This document shows positions 25,818 through 35,305 of a stretch of DNA of 64,000 bases, in pieces. Both the position numbers and the translations under genes were made by a program. The notes below the pieces were generated by a model, which had not been told where the DNA came from, did not search any database, and saw nothing but the letters and a program-made list of their open reading frames with translations. Origin of the DNA: JAUILH01 sp965230535 (GTDB lineage: Bacteria > Bacteroidota > Bacteroidia > Flavobacteriales_D > JAUILH01); contig OZ246009.1 of the NCBI GenBank assembly GCA_965230535.1, forward strand, positions 1 to 64,000, given 5' to 3'. Position 1 is the stretch's first letter. Each line of letters starts with the position of its first letter.

Positions 25818-26937
25818 ATACAATAAGCAGTCTAAGAAAAAGACATCTTTGGGAAAATCCAAGGTGAGCAGCGGTGGTTTTGGAGACATTGAAATCCTGG
25901 GAGCCAAGCTCAACGACCAGAAGAAATTGAAGCTGTTTTCGGATTTACACATCTTAATTTCTTCGGGAATCGACCTGAATTCTGTGGTTAGTCTGCTTAA
26001 GGAAGAGTCCGAATCTAAAGCAGAAATTAAAGCATTTACCGCTATCGACGAGCAGATCAAAAAGGGTAAATCTCTGTCGGAATCTATGGAGTTGAGCGGT
26101 CTGTTTTCCAAATATGAATACCACACCATTAAGATCGGGGAGCAGACTGGTCGTTTAGATGTGGTTTTAAAAGAGCTGTCCGACTTCTATGAGGAGCGTG
26201 TCCGTTTAAAAAGAATGGTGATTCGTGCACTGTCGTATCCGGCCATTGTTCTGTTCATGGCCATGGCAATTTTCTATTTCATGTTGCAGGTGGTCATTCC
26301 AATTTTCTCAGATTTTTTCGCTCAGCATAACAAGGAACTGCCCGGCTTCACTCAAAAAGTCATTTCCATTTCTAACAACATAGATACCTACTTGCTCATC
26401 ATACTCATTGTCATTGTAGGAGCTGTTGGACTTCACCAAATGTTAAAGAACGTCACGGCTTATAGGCGAACCACAAGCCAAATAGTGCTTTCAATTCCTT
26501 TTGTGGGCAAGCTGATCAAAGAAATTCATCTGTCCCGGTTTTGTCAATCCATGGGCTTCTTAACAGAGTCTAAAGTAAATGTCATAGAATCGCTTGAACT
26601 GGTCTCCAATACAGTAGAATTTTACCCAATTCAATCTAAAATTGAGCAGATCAAAAAAGATGTCATTGCCGGAGACACCCTTCATGCAGCCATTGCCAAA
26701 CACAAGATTTTCGGGAATCGACTACCAGCCCTCGTTAAATTTGGTGAGCATAGCAATCAGATGGGGAAATTGTTTTCTGAGCTGGGCAAGCAATATGCCG
26801 CCAATATTGAGCACCGTACAAAGATCATTTCTAATGTGGTAGAGCCTGTTTTAATCGTTCTCATAGCCGGAGCCGTGGGCGTCATCATGATGGCCATTTA
26901 CATGCCAATGTCCGAGATGGGGGATGTGGTGGAGTAG
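25798..26937 (+). CDS. gspF: GspF/PilC inner-membrane platform protein
   Basis: The 379-aa product has an apparent TTG start at 25798, overlapping the J-like gene by 20 bp. It has two T2SSF domains, each a helical bundle before membrane segments (LKLFSDLHILISSGIDLNSV and FCQSMGFLTESKVNVIESLE). The conserved KIGEQTGRLDVVLKELSDFY and VKFGEHSNQMGKLFSELG segments are present, with three membrane helices. It is the platform over which the ATPase works. It closes the rightward operon. Confidence 0.92.
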   Translation: MSIDISKYNKQSKKKTSLGKSKVSSGGFGDIEILGAKLNDQKKLKLFSDLHILISSGIDLNSVVSLLKEESESKAEIKAFTAIDEQIKKGKSLSESMELSGLFSKYEYHTIKIGEQTGRLDVVLKELSDFYEERVRLKRMVIRALSYPAIVLFMAMAIFYFMLQVVIPIFSDFFAQHNKELPGFTQKVISISNNIDTYLLIILIVIVGAVGLHQMLKNVTAYRRTTSQIVLSIPFVGKLIKEIHLSRFCQSMGFLTESKVNVIESLELVSNTVEFYPIQSKIEQIKKDVIAGDTLHAAIAKHKIFGNRLPALVKFGEHSNQMGKLFSELGKQYAANIEHRTKIISNVVEPVLIVLIAGAVGVIMMAIYMPMSEMGDVVE

Positions 26938-26986
26938 GTTGTTGGGTTGAAAACACCACAGTTAATAGGCCCTTGAAACCTCTCCG

Positions 26987-27018
26987 TTTGTGTAGAAGTC
27001 TTATTTTCAGTAAATTGC
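26987..27018 (+). promoter_or_regulatory. Probable promoter for the LamG protein
   Basis: TTTG (26987-26990), a 20-nt spacer and TAAATTGC (27011-27018, one departure from TAnnTTTG in the last two bases) lie 19 nt before the ATG at 27038. Confidence 0.4.
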
Positions 27019-27037
27019 GTTAGAATATCTTCTAACC

Positions 27038-29485
27038 ATGAAACTATTGACCAAAACACTTATTGCCTGGTGTACTCTCATGCCAGCCGCTCTAATCGCC
27101 CAGCAACCTGGATCGGGATATGCTTTAAACTTTGATGGAGTCAATGATTTTGCCAATGGAAATGGCGTGGATCTACAGGCCCATACAGACAATTTCACCA
27201 TAGAATTCTGGGCGCAATCAACGACAACCAGAACCGCTCAGGCAGAAACCAATGCCGGTATTTCCGGGACAGGTGGAAATGGCCAAAAGTATGCTGTATT
27301 TCCTTCACATGGAGGGGCAAGTAATGCCGGAGTGGGTGTTTCTATAGGAACAAATGGAGTGAGCGTTTATGAGCATGGCTCAGGGTATATGCCGTCGCTT
27401 TTAGTGCACAACCAAACTCTGAACGGTTGGAATCACATTGCGGTTGTTTATACAGCGAAACAGCCAAGCTTATACATCAATGGTATTCTTGTGCGCACCG
27501 GAGTTACCAGTGCAAGAACGGTTTGTTTTCCCAGCGCACGCTTAGGGGGGCATCCCTATGGTTATCATCAGGGAGATATTGATGAGTTCCGGGTTTGGAG
27601 CACATCAAGAACACAAACTGAAATTCGAGATAATATGTGCCGGAAGTTGACAGGTGCAGAAGCTGGTCTGGTGAGGTATTATAGGATCGATGACGCTGCA
27701 GGAACAACAGTAACTGATGTCACCGGAAACCAAAATGCGACCATGTCAAATATGGCTCCGGCCAGTGATTGGGTCTTGTCAGGAGCTGCAATTGGAAATA
27801 CCAGCGTGCATTCCTATCCTGCCAATTGGGGAGGTAACGCACTGGATTTTGACGGCTCCAACGATTATGTGAATGGCTTTGCAGGTGATCTGACTGCAAT
27901 TACAGATAATTTCACAATGGAAATGTGGGTGAACCCTACGGGAACCATCACCATTCATCCGGAGCAAAACTGTGCAGGGTGTATTTCCGGAACGGGAGCG
28001 CCAAATCAGAGATACGCCATTTATCCTCAACACGGAGGTGCTTCTCCAGGTGTAGCCGGTGCAGGAATATCTGTTGGCACAAATGGAATTCAAGTGTATG
28101 AGCACGCAGGTGGTTATATGCCGGCAATGGCAAGTTATAGTGGAACTATCTCTGGATGGAATCACATAGCCGTAGTATATACCGCCAAACAGCCAACAAT
28201 TTATTTAAATGGGGTTCTTGTTCGAACGGGGCTGACAAGTGGCAGGGTCAATGTATTTCCCGGATGTCATATCGGCGGGATCATATACGGGTTTTATCAA
28301 GGGCAAATTGATGATGTCAGAATTTGGAATCATTCCAGAACTCCTGCTCAAATTGCCAATAGTATTTGTACTGAGCTTACAGGCACCGAAACAGGTTTAG
28401 TGAGGTATTACAATTTTAATGATGGGGCAGGAACCACAGCAGCAGATGGAACAGGAACATTTAATGGGACCTTAACGAACATGGCTCCGGCCAGTGATTG
28501 GGTTTCCAGCGGGGCAGGAAACTGTGTGGGTAGCCCATTATCACACAGCTCTCCTGAGCTAGATAATCTCACTATAAGCAACTTTTCGGGCTTCACAAAA
28601 GGTGTTCACATATACCATGTTGAAGCTGTTCCAAATGACATTACCGGTATAGCAGGCTTAGGTGATAACGATCACTATTATGGTGTGTTTAAATCAGGCG
28701 AAGAACTCGCGACAACCTACACTGCTACGTACAACTATACAGAAAATGACGCCTTTCAGAATTCCTGGCCAACCATAGATGAAAACAATCTGAGACTATA
28801 TACGCGTAGTGATAATGCAGCAACCCCCTGGACAAACTCTGGTGCGGCAATTAACACAACGGCAAATACTTTAACCGCCACAGCGAATAGCACAGAGTTT
28901 ATCATTGGAATTGTTGGAGGAAGTGCCTTGCCTGTTGAGTTAATCAATTTTGAGGCTGAACTGGTAGATGGTCAGGTGAACCTAAGATGGATCACAGCAA
29001 GTGAAGTGAACAACGACTATTTTATAGTTGAAAGGAGTGCTGATGCAATTAATTGGGAGGAACTAAGCTATGTCAATGGTGCTGGGAATAGTACAAACAC
29101 ATTAAATTACATGGATGTAGATCCATCGCCCTTGTCTGACGTATCATATTATAGGTTGAAGCAAGTTGATTTTGACGGAACAAGTACCTTATCAGATATT
29201 AGGTTGATACGAAACACAATGAATAAAGAAGTTGTGATGGTTTATCCGAATCCCATCAATCAAAATGAAGATTTTTTCATTGAAGTGGGAGGGTTTTCAG
29301 AAGCAAATTTAAGAATTGAAATTCTTGACGTAGGTGGTAAAAAAATCTATGAAGCACCACTGCTTATTGTCAAAGACGGAAGTCATTCGAAACATCATAT
29401 CGACAAAAACCTGAATTCAGGATTGTATTTTATCAGAGTTAAAGGAGACACTCAGTCTGTGGTTAGCAAATTTGTGATTAGGTAG
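27038..29485 (+). CDS. LamG-domain T9SS-secreted surface protein
   Basis: The 815-aa product has a signal peptide (residues 1-21). Two tandem LamG-like (concanavalin-type) domains lie at about 24-230 and 262-470 (YALNFDGVNDFANG, ALDFDGSNDYVNG; both with GWNHIAVVYTAKQP). A beta region follows, and a C-terminal type A sorting domain (VYPNPINQNEDFFIEVG, SGLYFIRVKGDTQSVVSKFV). Such proteins are exported by T9SS and bound to the surface. The two LamG units are close copies. It converges with the TPR-HTH gene downstream. Confidence 0.9.
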   Translation: MKLLTKTLIAWCTLMPAALIAQQPGSGYALNFDGVNDFANGNGVDLQAHTDNFTIEFWAQSTTTRTAQAETNAGISGTGGNGQKYAVFPSHGGASNAGVGVSIGTNGVSVYEHGSGYMPSLLVHNQTLNGWNHIAVVYTAKQPSLYINGILVRTGVTSARTVCFPSARLGGHPYGYHQGDIDEFRVWSTSRTQTEIRDNMCRKLTGAEAGLVRYYRIDDAAGTTVTDVTGNQNATMSNMAPASDWVLSGAAIGNTSVHSYPANWGGNALDFDGSNDYVNGFAGDLTAITDNFTMEMWVNPTGTITIHPEQNCAGCISGTGAPNQRYAIYPQHGGASPGVAGAGISVGTNGIQVYEHAGGYMPAMASYSGTISGWNHIAVVYTAKQPTIYLNGVLVRTGLTSGRVNVFPGCHIGGIIYGFYQGQIDDVRIWNHSRTPAQIANSICTELTGTETGLVRYYNFNDGAGTTAADGTGTFNGTLTNMAPASDWVSSGAGNCVGSPLSHSSPELDNLTISNFSGFTKGVHIYHVEAVPNDITGIAGLGDNDHYYGVFKSGEELATTYTATYNYTENDAFQNSWPTIDENNLRLYTRSDNAATPWTNSGAAINTTANTLTATANSTEFIIGIVGGSALPVELINFEAELVDGQVNLRWITASEVNNDYFIVERSADAINWEELSYVNGAGNSTNTLNYMDVDPSPLSDVSYYRLKQVDFDGTSTLSDIRLIRNTMNKEVVMVYPNPINQNEDFFIEVGGFSEANLRIEILDVGGKKIYEAPLLIVKDGSHSKHHIDKNLNSGLYFIRVKGDTQSVVSKFVIR

Positions 29486-29510
29486 TTGTTCATCAATCTT
29501 CCGTGTGGCC

Positions 29511-31337
29511 CTACAAGGTCATAATAAACTCCGTAACTGTCATACCCTCAGGCATCCTCAGTTTTTTAGACAGCCTTATCTTCGCTTTTTTAGCACTGTC
29601 TGGGGCAATAAACAGAGTTTCCGCAATTTCTTGATTAGACAGATTAAGCTTAAGTAAAGAAGCTAATCTTAAATCATACTGGGTTAGTTTAGAGTTAGCC
29701 TGCTCTTTAAGGCTTTTAATGAATTGAGGATAAAAAGTTTCAAACTCAAACATAAATCCAGACCACTCTTGATTAGAATTGATTTTTGAGATGAGCTTTT
29801 CAGAAACTTCTTTATAATCATCTCCCAAATTTTTTTGTACTTCCTCGAACCCTTGTAAAAGCTTATTCTTGTGCAGGATCAGCTTTTTAGCGTTGAGCAA
29901 ATCTTTCTCCACAATGGCGTTTTTCATTTTCTGATTCTCTATCTCAATCTCTTTAAGTTTTAGATTTTGTTTTTGAGCTCTTATGTATACAATCAATAAG
30001 ATGGCTAAAAGCACCAAAACAACTACTCCTGACAGAAACAGATATACCAGATTTTTTTGCTGTCTAATGGTGTATTTCAACTCAATGTTTTTTCTTTCTT
30101 TTTGCTGTATTTGCTGGCTTTTGTGCTCCAAAATGCTTCTTACTTTTTCTTTCTGAATCCGAATGATTTCTTGTTCGGATAAAATAGAATCCCGGATTAC
30201 TTGGTTGAGTTCTAAAAAGTGAAGTGCTTTTGTGGGAAAGCCAGCCTCTTTATTGAAATTATACAGGCGCTCACTCAATGTTTTTGCCAACTCTAAATGG
30301 CCTGATGCAATCGCTTCTTCAACGTTTTTTTCCAGAACCAGACTTTTGCTTTGTGATTTGTCAAACATAAAATCCAAGGCGTTAAACTGTATTCTACTAA
30401 ACTGATCCTCTATTGTGGTGTCTATCTCACTCCAATAGTGTTTAGCACTGTCTCTTTCATTTAACCGAATAAAAAGCTCTGTTAGACCAATCAAGACCTG
30501 ATTTAATTCAAATTTTTTATTGTTTTTTTTGAAAATTGAATAGGCTCTTTTGTTGAAATACAAAGCCGAATCTAACAGCTCTTTTTTTGCCATCATACCC
30601 GCCATATTGGCGTACACATTGGCTTTATAATTGTCTCCGTCATTGTAGCTCAACGACTCTTCGTAGAGACGCATAGCAGCATCATAGTCCTTAGAAAACT
30701 CCAGCGCTATTCCTTTATTTGAAAACAAATGCGTGATGTACAAATTGTCATTCTGTTTAGACAAATCAATTCCCTTGTTAGCTTCTATTAATGCATATCG
30801 GTACTCTTGAATGCTATTGTATATAGAACTCTTAATGACATGGCCATATATTTTCTCTTTCGGACTGTTGGCAGGTAAAAACAAATCTGCACTATCCTGA
30901 TACATCAATGCTGTGGAATAATCTTTTAAAAGACCACTGTGCAAACCTGAACAATAAGAATAAGTGGAGTAAATTAAACTAGAATCATTGGCTTTTTTAG
31001 CAAAATCCGCGGACGAAACCAAGTAAGAAATGGCACTATCAATCTGATTCAGGCTGACCTTAATAACCCCCTTTTTTAAATAACTTTTGGCTAGGAGCTT
31101 ATTTATACTCAGCTCTTTAAATACAGCGATCGATGAATCAATATGGCTTTCCGCAAGTTCTAATTCACCTGTTTGAGTGTAATGCTCTCCTAATTTAAGG
31201 TGCAAGGAACCACGTGTTTTGTCATCCGCATTCCTTAACTCTTTCTGAAGCTTAGCCTCTTGACTCTGAGCAAAAACGGAGTTTCCAAAAAACAATAAAA
31301 GAGCGAGTAGCATTAATTGCTTTAGCGGAAAACTCAT
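29511..31337 (-). CDS. TPR-HTH regulator, one membrane helix
   Basis: The 608-aa product has a signal-like N-terminus and TPR repeats at about residues 30-370. A coiled coil flanks one membrane segment (about 425-445; LVYLFLSGVVVLVLLAILLI). A C-terminal LuxR-like HTH ends the protein (YDLRLASLLKLNLSNQEIAE, then DSAKKAKIRLSKKL). This is a Bacteroidota membrane-bound regulator type: periplasmic TPRs sense a signal and the cytoplasmic HTH binds DNA. It lies between two T9SS surface-protein genes. A terminator at 31464-31503 separates it from the upstream gene. Confidence 0.8.
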   Translation of the reverse strand: MSFPLKQLMLLALLLFFGNSVFAQSQEAKLQKELRNADDKTRGSLHLKLGEHYTQTGELELAESHIDSSIAVFKELSINKLLAKSYLKKGVIKVSLNQIDSAISYLVSSADFAKKANDSSLIYSTYSYCSGLHSGLLKDYSTALMYQDSADLFLPANSPKEKIYGHVIKSSIYNSIQEYRYALIEANKGIDLSKQNDNLYITHLFSNKGIALEFSKDYDAAMRLYEESLSYNDGDNYKANVYANMAGMMAKKELLDSALYFNKRAYSIFKKNNKKFELNQVLIGLTELFIRLNERDSAKHYWSEIDTTIEDQFSRIQFNALDFMFDKSQSKSLVLEKNVEEAIASGHLELAKTLSERLYNFNKEAGFPTKALHFLELNQVIRDSILSEQEIIRIQKEKVRSILEHKSQQIQQKERKNIELKYTIRQQKNLVYLFLSGVVVLVLLAILLIVYIRAQKQNLKLKEIEIENQKMKNAIVEKDLLNAKKLILHKNKLLQGFEEVQKNLGDDYKEVSEKLISKINSNQEWSGFMFEFETFYPQFIKSLKEQANSKLTQYDLRLASLLKLNLSNQEIAETLFIAPDSAKKAKIRLSKKLRMPEGMTVTEFIMTL

Positions 31338-31463
31338 GAATACAATGCGATTATAATTTGGGCAATTTTAACCAAATTTTTAATGATTTCCTTGAGTTTT
31401 TTATTCTTTTCATGTCATCTAATCTTGAAGAAGAATCACTAACTTTTTTTATTGTGTGATAAT

Positions 31464-31503
31464 AAAAAACTTAAGAGAGCAGTTTATTAAACTACCCTCT
31501 TAA
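31464..31503 (-). terminator. Rho-independent terminator for the SBBP protein gene
   Basis: On the minus strand TTAAGAGGGTAGTTTA pairs (with G-U pairs) with TAAACTGCTCTCTTAA, followed by a T run (31469-31464). This is a long stem of about 14-16 bp. Confidence 0.8.
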
Positions 31504-31531
31504 ACAACGTACCTGTTATTTGGTTTGAATA

Positions 31532-34500
31532 CTATCTATGGACAATCATTTCCTTAACAACTACCCAATCATTCAAAGTGATTTTAATTAGATAAAACCC
31601 TTCTAAGAGGTTGCTGACATTCAGTGTTTTTCCTTTAGAATATGAATCGATTTTTGCAATTACTTTCTTACCTCCAACATCATAAATCTGTATACTGGCA
31701 TTCTCTACTTCTCCTTCTATAAACACTTGATCCCCCGCAACAGGATTAGGGTAAAGCAGGATGTTAGAGGACATATCGTGGTCCTCAATTCCTATGTTGG
31801 TGTAGTCATAAGTAGCTGAATTCTCACAACCATTGATGTCCACTACATCAACGGTATAAAGACCATTGGAGCTGGGAGTATAAGTATCGCTCGTTGCTCC
31901 GCCTATTGGAACGCCTCCTAAACTCCATTGGTAAGAAACATAACCAGAAGTTGCCTGTAAAGCTCCTGAGTTAACAACAATGTTTACTGCGGGTAATGGA
32001 TGAACTACCATATTTATGATGTTGCTTGTTGCTGTTGAGGTCGTAACACAGGTTTCGCTACTGGTTAATTCGCAAGTAATGACGTCTCCATTCGCAACTG
32101 TAAGGGGTGAATAAGTAGCCAATCCTGTGCCTACATTACTTCCATTTTGCTTCCATTGATAGACTGGTGCTGAACCACCATGAGTAATTGTGGCTGAAAA
32201 AGTGACCTGATCTCCCTGGCACACTGTTTCTCCTGGAATTGCTGAAATAGATATGTTTGGAGTAACAGTATTGGTGATGGTCAGATTCAAAGTCACCACA
32301 CTATCACAACCAGCTACATTTGTTAAGGTATGAGTGGCCGTATTGTTGTTGGAGTTGTAAGTGTTTCCATCTATCCAAGTATAGCTTCCACAAGCCATTT
32401 GAACATCTGTCCCAGTACTTGGTTGGTTGACAGTCAGATTCAAAGTCACAACGCTATCGCAACCGTTGTTAGCTACAAAAGTGTGGGTATAGGTTCCAGA
32501 TGCAGTATAGGTTGTGTTATCATATACATAACTATCGCAAGCTGATTGCTGAATACTGTTGGTGATAGTGGTACAAGCGAAACCTTCGAATTTGGCTAGA
32601 AATGCGTCATAGACTCCAAAGAAACCCGTGATGTTATTTTGATGTCCGTTAAAAGCGATATTGTTGTCGGCGTAAGTATAACCTGTCAAATATGCATCAC
32701 CATTAGGCGCTATGGCACATCCTGTTCCCCAATCTCCTCCTCCGGTTCCAGAGACGCCAGAATAGGCTCCATAATAGGTCGCCCATTCCCTTTGTCCATT
32801 CCCCATAAACTTTGCAAGAAAGGCGTCATACCCTCCTCCTCCAGGCAAGGTATTAACATGTCCATTTGGAGTAGCCAAACCTGTTGAGCCTCCGGTTTTT
32901 CCTGCCATAAAAACTGCTCCTGAAGCATCCACGGCACAATCAACTCCGCTCTCGTTGCCAGTCCCTCCATAATAGGTGCCCCATTGGCGAACTCCGCTAC
33001 TATTGAACTTCACTAAAAAAGCATCTTCCTGACCTATTCCCTGTCCAGTTCCTCCAAAAGTATTTTGATATCCTCCAATAGCAATGCCTGTGTTGGAATC
33101 TGTTTCTCCAGACAAGAAAACATTGCCACTTTGGTCAATTGCACAGCCATAGCCATAATCGGTCCCAGTGCCACCATAATAGGTCCCCCATAAACGTGTT
33201 CCGCTACTATTGAACTTTACAAGAAATGCATCAGAATTACCTCCCCCATAGGTATTTTGATGCCCCCCTGAGGCTATATTAACTATCGTTTCTGTTCTTC
33301 CTACTAAACATACGTTGTCATTATTATCAATCGCTATCGAACGTCCTTCTTCATACAGATAACCACCATAGTAGGTTGCCCATTGACGAACACCGTTGCT
33401 ATTAAACTTCACCAAAAAAGCATCACAGCTCCCTGCATGGGTATTTTGATGACCGCCTGAAGCAATGCCGCTTGATGATGTGGTACATCCTGACAGATAT
33501 ATATTCCCACTGTTATCTGTGGCTGAACCGTAGCTCGTTTCATATCCTGTTCCGCCATAATAGGTCGCCCATTGACGAACTCCATTACTATTGAACTTAA
33601 CTAAAAAGGTATCACCACTTCCTCCTCCATGAGTATTTTGATGCCCTCCTGTTGCGATTCCGGTATTTGAGTCTGTTTCACCAGATAAAAAAATATTCCC
33701 ATTTGCATCTGATGAACATTTGGTTCCGCGATCATGATCATTCCCCCCGTAATATGTAGCCCATTGGCGAACACCGCTGCTGCTGAATTTAACTATGAAG
33801 GCGTCTCCTCCGCTATCTTTAGTATTCTGGTGCCCCCCAGAGGCTATATTCGTTGTTGAATGGGTTTCGCCAACCACAAATACATTACCGTTGGCGTCTG
33901 TTGTACAATCAAATCCATATTCCAGTTGATCTCCTCCATAGTAAGTGGCCCAAATTAAACTAGGATCTATTACAAGCGTAGAGTTCTTATCGTAATCATT
34001 TAATCGGAATGAAATGATGTCATCGTTCAAGGCAAATGTGGTGGCAATCTCTTTGGTTCCCTGAAAAGATACGGGGGCTTGTTCAGTTATGCTTCCCATC
34101 TTACAAGATAGTGTGAAACTACCATCAGCATTGATTTTAATGGCTTCATGATGATGAAACTGTAGTTTGATCTGAGTAGGATCAGCTCCCGGATGAACCA
34201 CAAAATCGTACTTCAAACCTTCATCCGTAGTATAGATTACCCAATCAATGCCTGGGTAAACCGATTCATAAGTTAGCTTCCGAAAACTATGAACATCCAA
34301 AGCATTTCTGTTATAGTACTGAACATAGTCTTTACTCTTCCCCCTGGCTTTGATAACAGGATTTGGGTTGGCTCCCACCAATTCTAAATCCATCCTGAAG
34401 GTCTCACGTTTCATTAGTTTGCCTGGAGAATCTTTGGCAGAATTATCTACCCGACCTTGCTTTAAAGTTTCTAAATATCCTTGAGGAAAATGTAAATGAT

Positions 34501-34837
34501 TGAACTGATAAACCAAGCCGTTGGGCAGCATAAAAATATCCACCCCACTATCTTTAAGATGGTACTTTACATCTTCTGCAGGTGTTCCGGAATGATTCCA
34601 TACCTGACCTTTGTTTTCTTCAAATGAAGTTTTGTGTTGTTCTACAAAAGAATGGGCTTGCTCCAAAGGTGTGTTTGTCTGAGCTTGTGACACTTGGGTT
34701 AAAACCATAAATGTTAGCAATACAATAGAGGGTTTTATAGATCGTTTTTTTGAGTCATAAAATGTTATGGCTGTTTGGGTAAATAGCCTGATATCATCTA
34801 TTGATAGTTGAGTACGTGAGGTAAGTATTTGTTTCAT
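31532..34837 (-). CDS. SBBP-repeat T9SS-secreted surface protein
   Basis: The 1101-aa product has an N-terminal hydrophobic export signal (SIVLLTFMVLTQVSQAQ, about residues 37-53). A DUF7948-like domain follows (about 65-290; FEENKGQVWNHSG, GIDWVIYTTDEGLKYDFVVH). About eight SBBP beta-propeller repeats come next (WATYYGGxxxxxG...GNIFLSGETDS). Then come two Cys-containing beta modules (QSACDSYVYDNTTY), Ig-like parts, and a C-terminal sorting domain (LYPNPVAGDQVFIEGE, GFYLIKITLNDWVVVKEMIV). T9SS secretion follows from the C-terminal domain. The long N-terminal extension before the signal suggests that a later start is possible. Confidence 0.85.
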   Translation of the reverse strand: MKQILTSRTQLSIDDIRLFTQTAITFYDSKKRSIKPSIVLLTFMVLTQVSQAQTNTPLEQAHSFVEQHKTSFEENKGQVWNHSGTPAEDVKYHLKDSGVDIFMLPNGLVYQFNHLHFPQGYLETLKQGRVDNSAKDSPGKLMKRETFRMDLELVGANPNPVIKARGKSKDYVQYYNRNALDVHSFRKLTYESVYPGIDWVIYTTDEGLKYDFVVHPGADPTQIKLQFHHHEAIKINADGSFTLSCKMGSITEQAPVSFQGTKEIATTFALNDDIISFRLNDYDKNSTLVIDPSLIWATYYGGDQLEYGFDCTTDANGNVFVVGETHSTTNIASGGHQNTKDSGGDAFIVKFSSSGVRQWATYYGGNDHDRGTKCSSDANGNIFLSGETDSNTGIATGGHQNTHGGGSGDTFLVKFNSNGVRQWATYYGGTGYETSYGSATDNSGNIYLSGCTTSSSGIASGGHQNTHAGSCDAFLVKFNSNGVRQWATYYGGYLYEEGRSIAIDNNDNVCLVGRTETIVNIASGGHQNTYGGGNSDAFLVKFNSSGTRLWGTYYGGTGTDYGYGCAIDQSGNVFLSGETDSNTGIAIGGYQNTFGGTGQGIGQEDAFLVKFNSSGVRQWGTYYGGTGNESGVDCAVDASGAVFMAGKTGGSTGLATPNGHVNTLPGGGGYDAFLAKFMGNGQREWATYYGAYSGVSGTGGGDWGTGCAIAPNGDAYLTGYTYADNNIAFNGHQNNITGFFGVYDAFLAKFEGFACTTITNSIQQSACDSYVYDNTTYTASGTYTHTFVANNGCDSVVTLNLTVNQPSTGTDVQMACGSYTWIDGNTYNSNNNTATHTLTNVAGCDSVVTLNLTITNTVTPNISISAIPGETVCQGDQVTFSATITHGGSAPVYQWKQNGSNVGTGLATYSPLTVANGDVITCELTSSETCVTTSTATSNIINMVVHPLPAVNIVVNSGALQATSGYVSYQWSLGGVPIGGATSDTYTPSSNGLYTVDVVDINGCENSATYDYTNIGIEDHDMSSNILLYPNPVAGDQVFIEGEVENASIQIYDVGGKKVIAKIDSYSKGKTLNVSNLLEGFYLIKITLNDWVVVKEMIVHR

Positions 34838-34862
34838 GTTAGTTATTGAATGTTGTATTTGA

Positions 34863-34891
34863 CAAAACTAGACGCTTAGCCTAATTATCAA
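34863..34891 (-). promoter_or_regulatory. Promoter for the SBBP protein gene
   Basis: On the minus strand TTG (34891-34889), an 18-nt spacer and TAGTTTTG (34870-34863) match the Bacteroidota consensus. The leader would be about 20 nt. Confidence 0.6.
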
Positions 34892-35140
34892 GGGAAACCA
34901 AAGGAGACAATTGGGAGACAATTGTCATCATTAACAAAAAAATGAATGCTTTTCCCGGTCAAAATGGCACGAAAAATACCAGTGAGAAATTCAGAAAACT
35001 ATGAAGAAAATAAACGGATCTTTCTCCATAAGAAAAATGACACCAACTGCCCCTTACGATAAGGCACAAATCGAAACAATCGTGACACAACAGTTCAAAC
35101 TACAATTGAGGTGGCTTTCAGAAAGAAATGATTTGAAACC
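34892..35140. other. Gene-free stretch
   Basis: This lies between the SBBP promoter and the tRNA terminator. The only frame of note starts at 35001 and runs into the antisense of the tRNA, so I do not call it. I see no other structure here. Confidence 0.5.
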
Positions 35141-35173
35141 AAAAAACCCTCAATTCGCTATGAATCAAGGGTT
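35141..35173 (-). terminator. Rho-independent terminator of tRNA-Arg
   Basis: On the minus strand AACCCTTGATTC pairs with GAATTGAGGGTT (12 bp, two G-U) around a 5-nt loop, followed by TTTTTT. It begins about 15 nt after the tRNA 3' end. Confidence 0.85.
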
Positions 35174-35187
35174 TAATTTGTGTTTTG

Positions 35188-35261
35188 TGACCCAGGAAGG
35201 ATTCGAACCCTCAACCCTCAGAGCCGAAATCTGATATTCTATCCAGTTGAACTACTGGGCC
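35188..35261 (-). tRNA. tRNA-Arg(UCG)
   Basis: The 74-nt cloverleaf has a 7-bp acceptor (GGCCCAG / CTGGGTC, one G-U), a D arm (GTTC/GAAT), an anticodon stem TCAGA/TCTGA with loop TTTCGGC (anticodon TCG at 35227-35225) and a T arm with TTCGAAT. The discriminator is A. CCA is not encoded. It lies 44 nt downstream of a gene on the same strand but has its own promoter-like box and terminator. Confidence 0.93.
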
Positions 35262-35270
35262 ATTTGCTTG

Positions 35271-35278
35271 CAAAAATA
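35271..35278 (-). promoter_or_regulatory. -7 element upstream of tRNA-Arg
   Basis: TATTTTTG on the minus strand matches TAnnTTTG and ends 9 nt before the mature tRNA 5' end. No clear TTG lies at the right distance. Confidence 0.4.
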
Positions 35279-35305
35279 TAAGATTGAATTAAACAGTGCC
35301 TAAGT

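Noticed and set aside
35001..35234. Plus-strand frame of 77 codons
   Set aside because: Its second half is antisense to tRNA-Arg (the FEPSTLRAEI type of false product), and the first half has no support.
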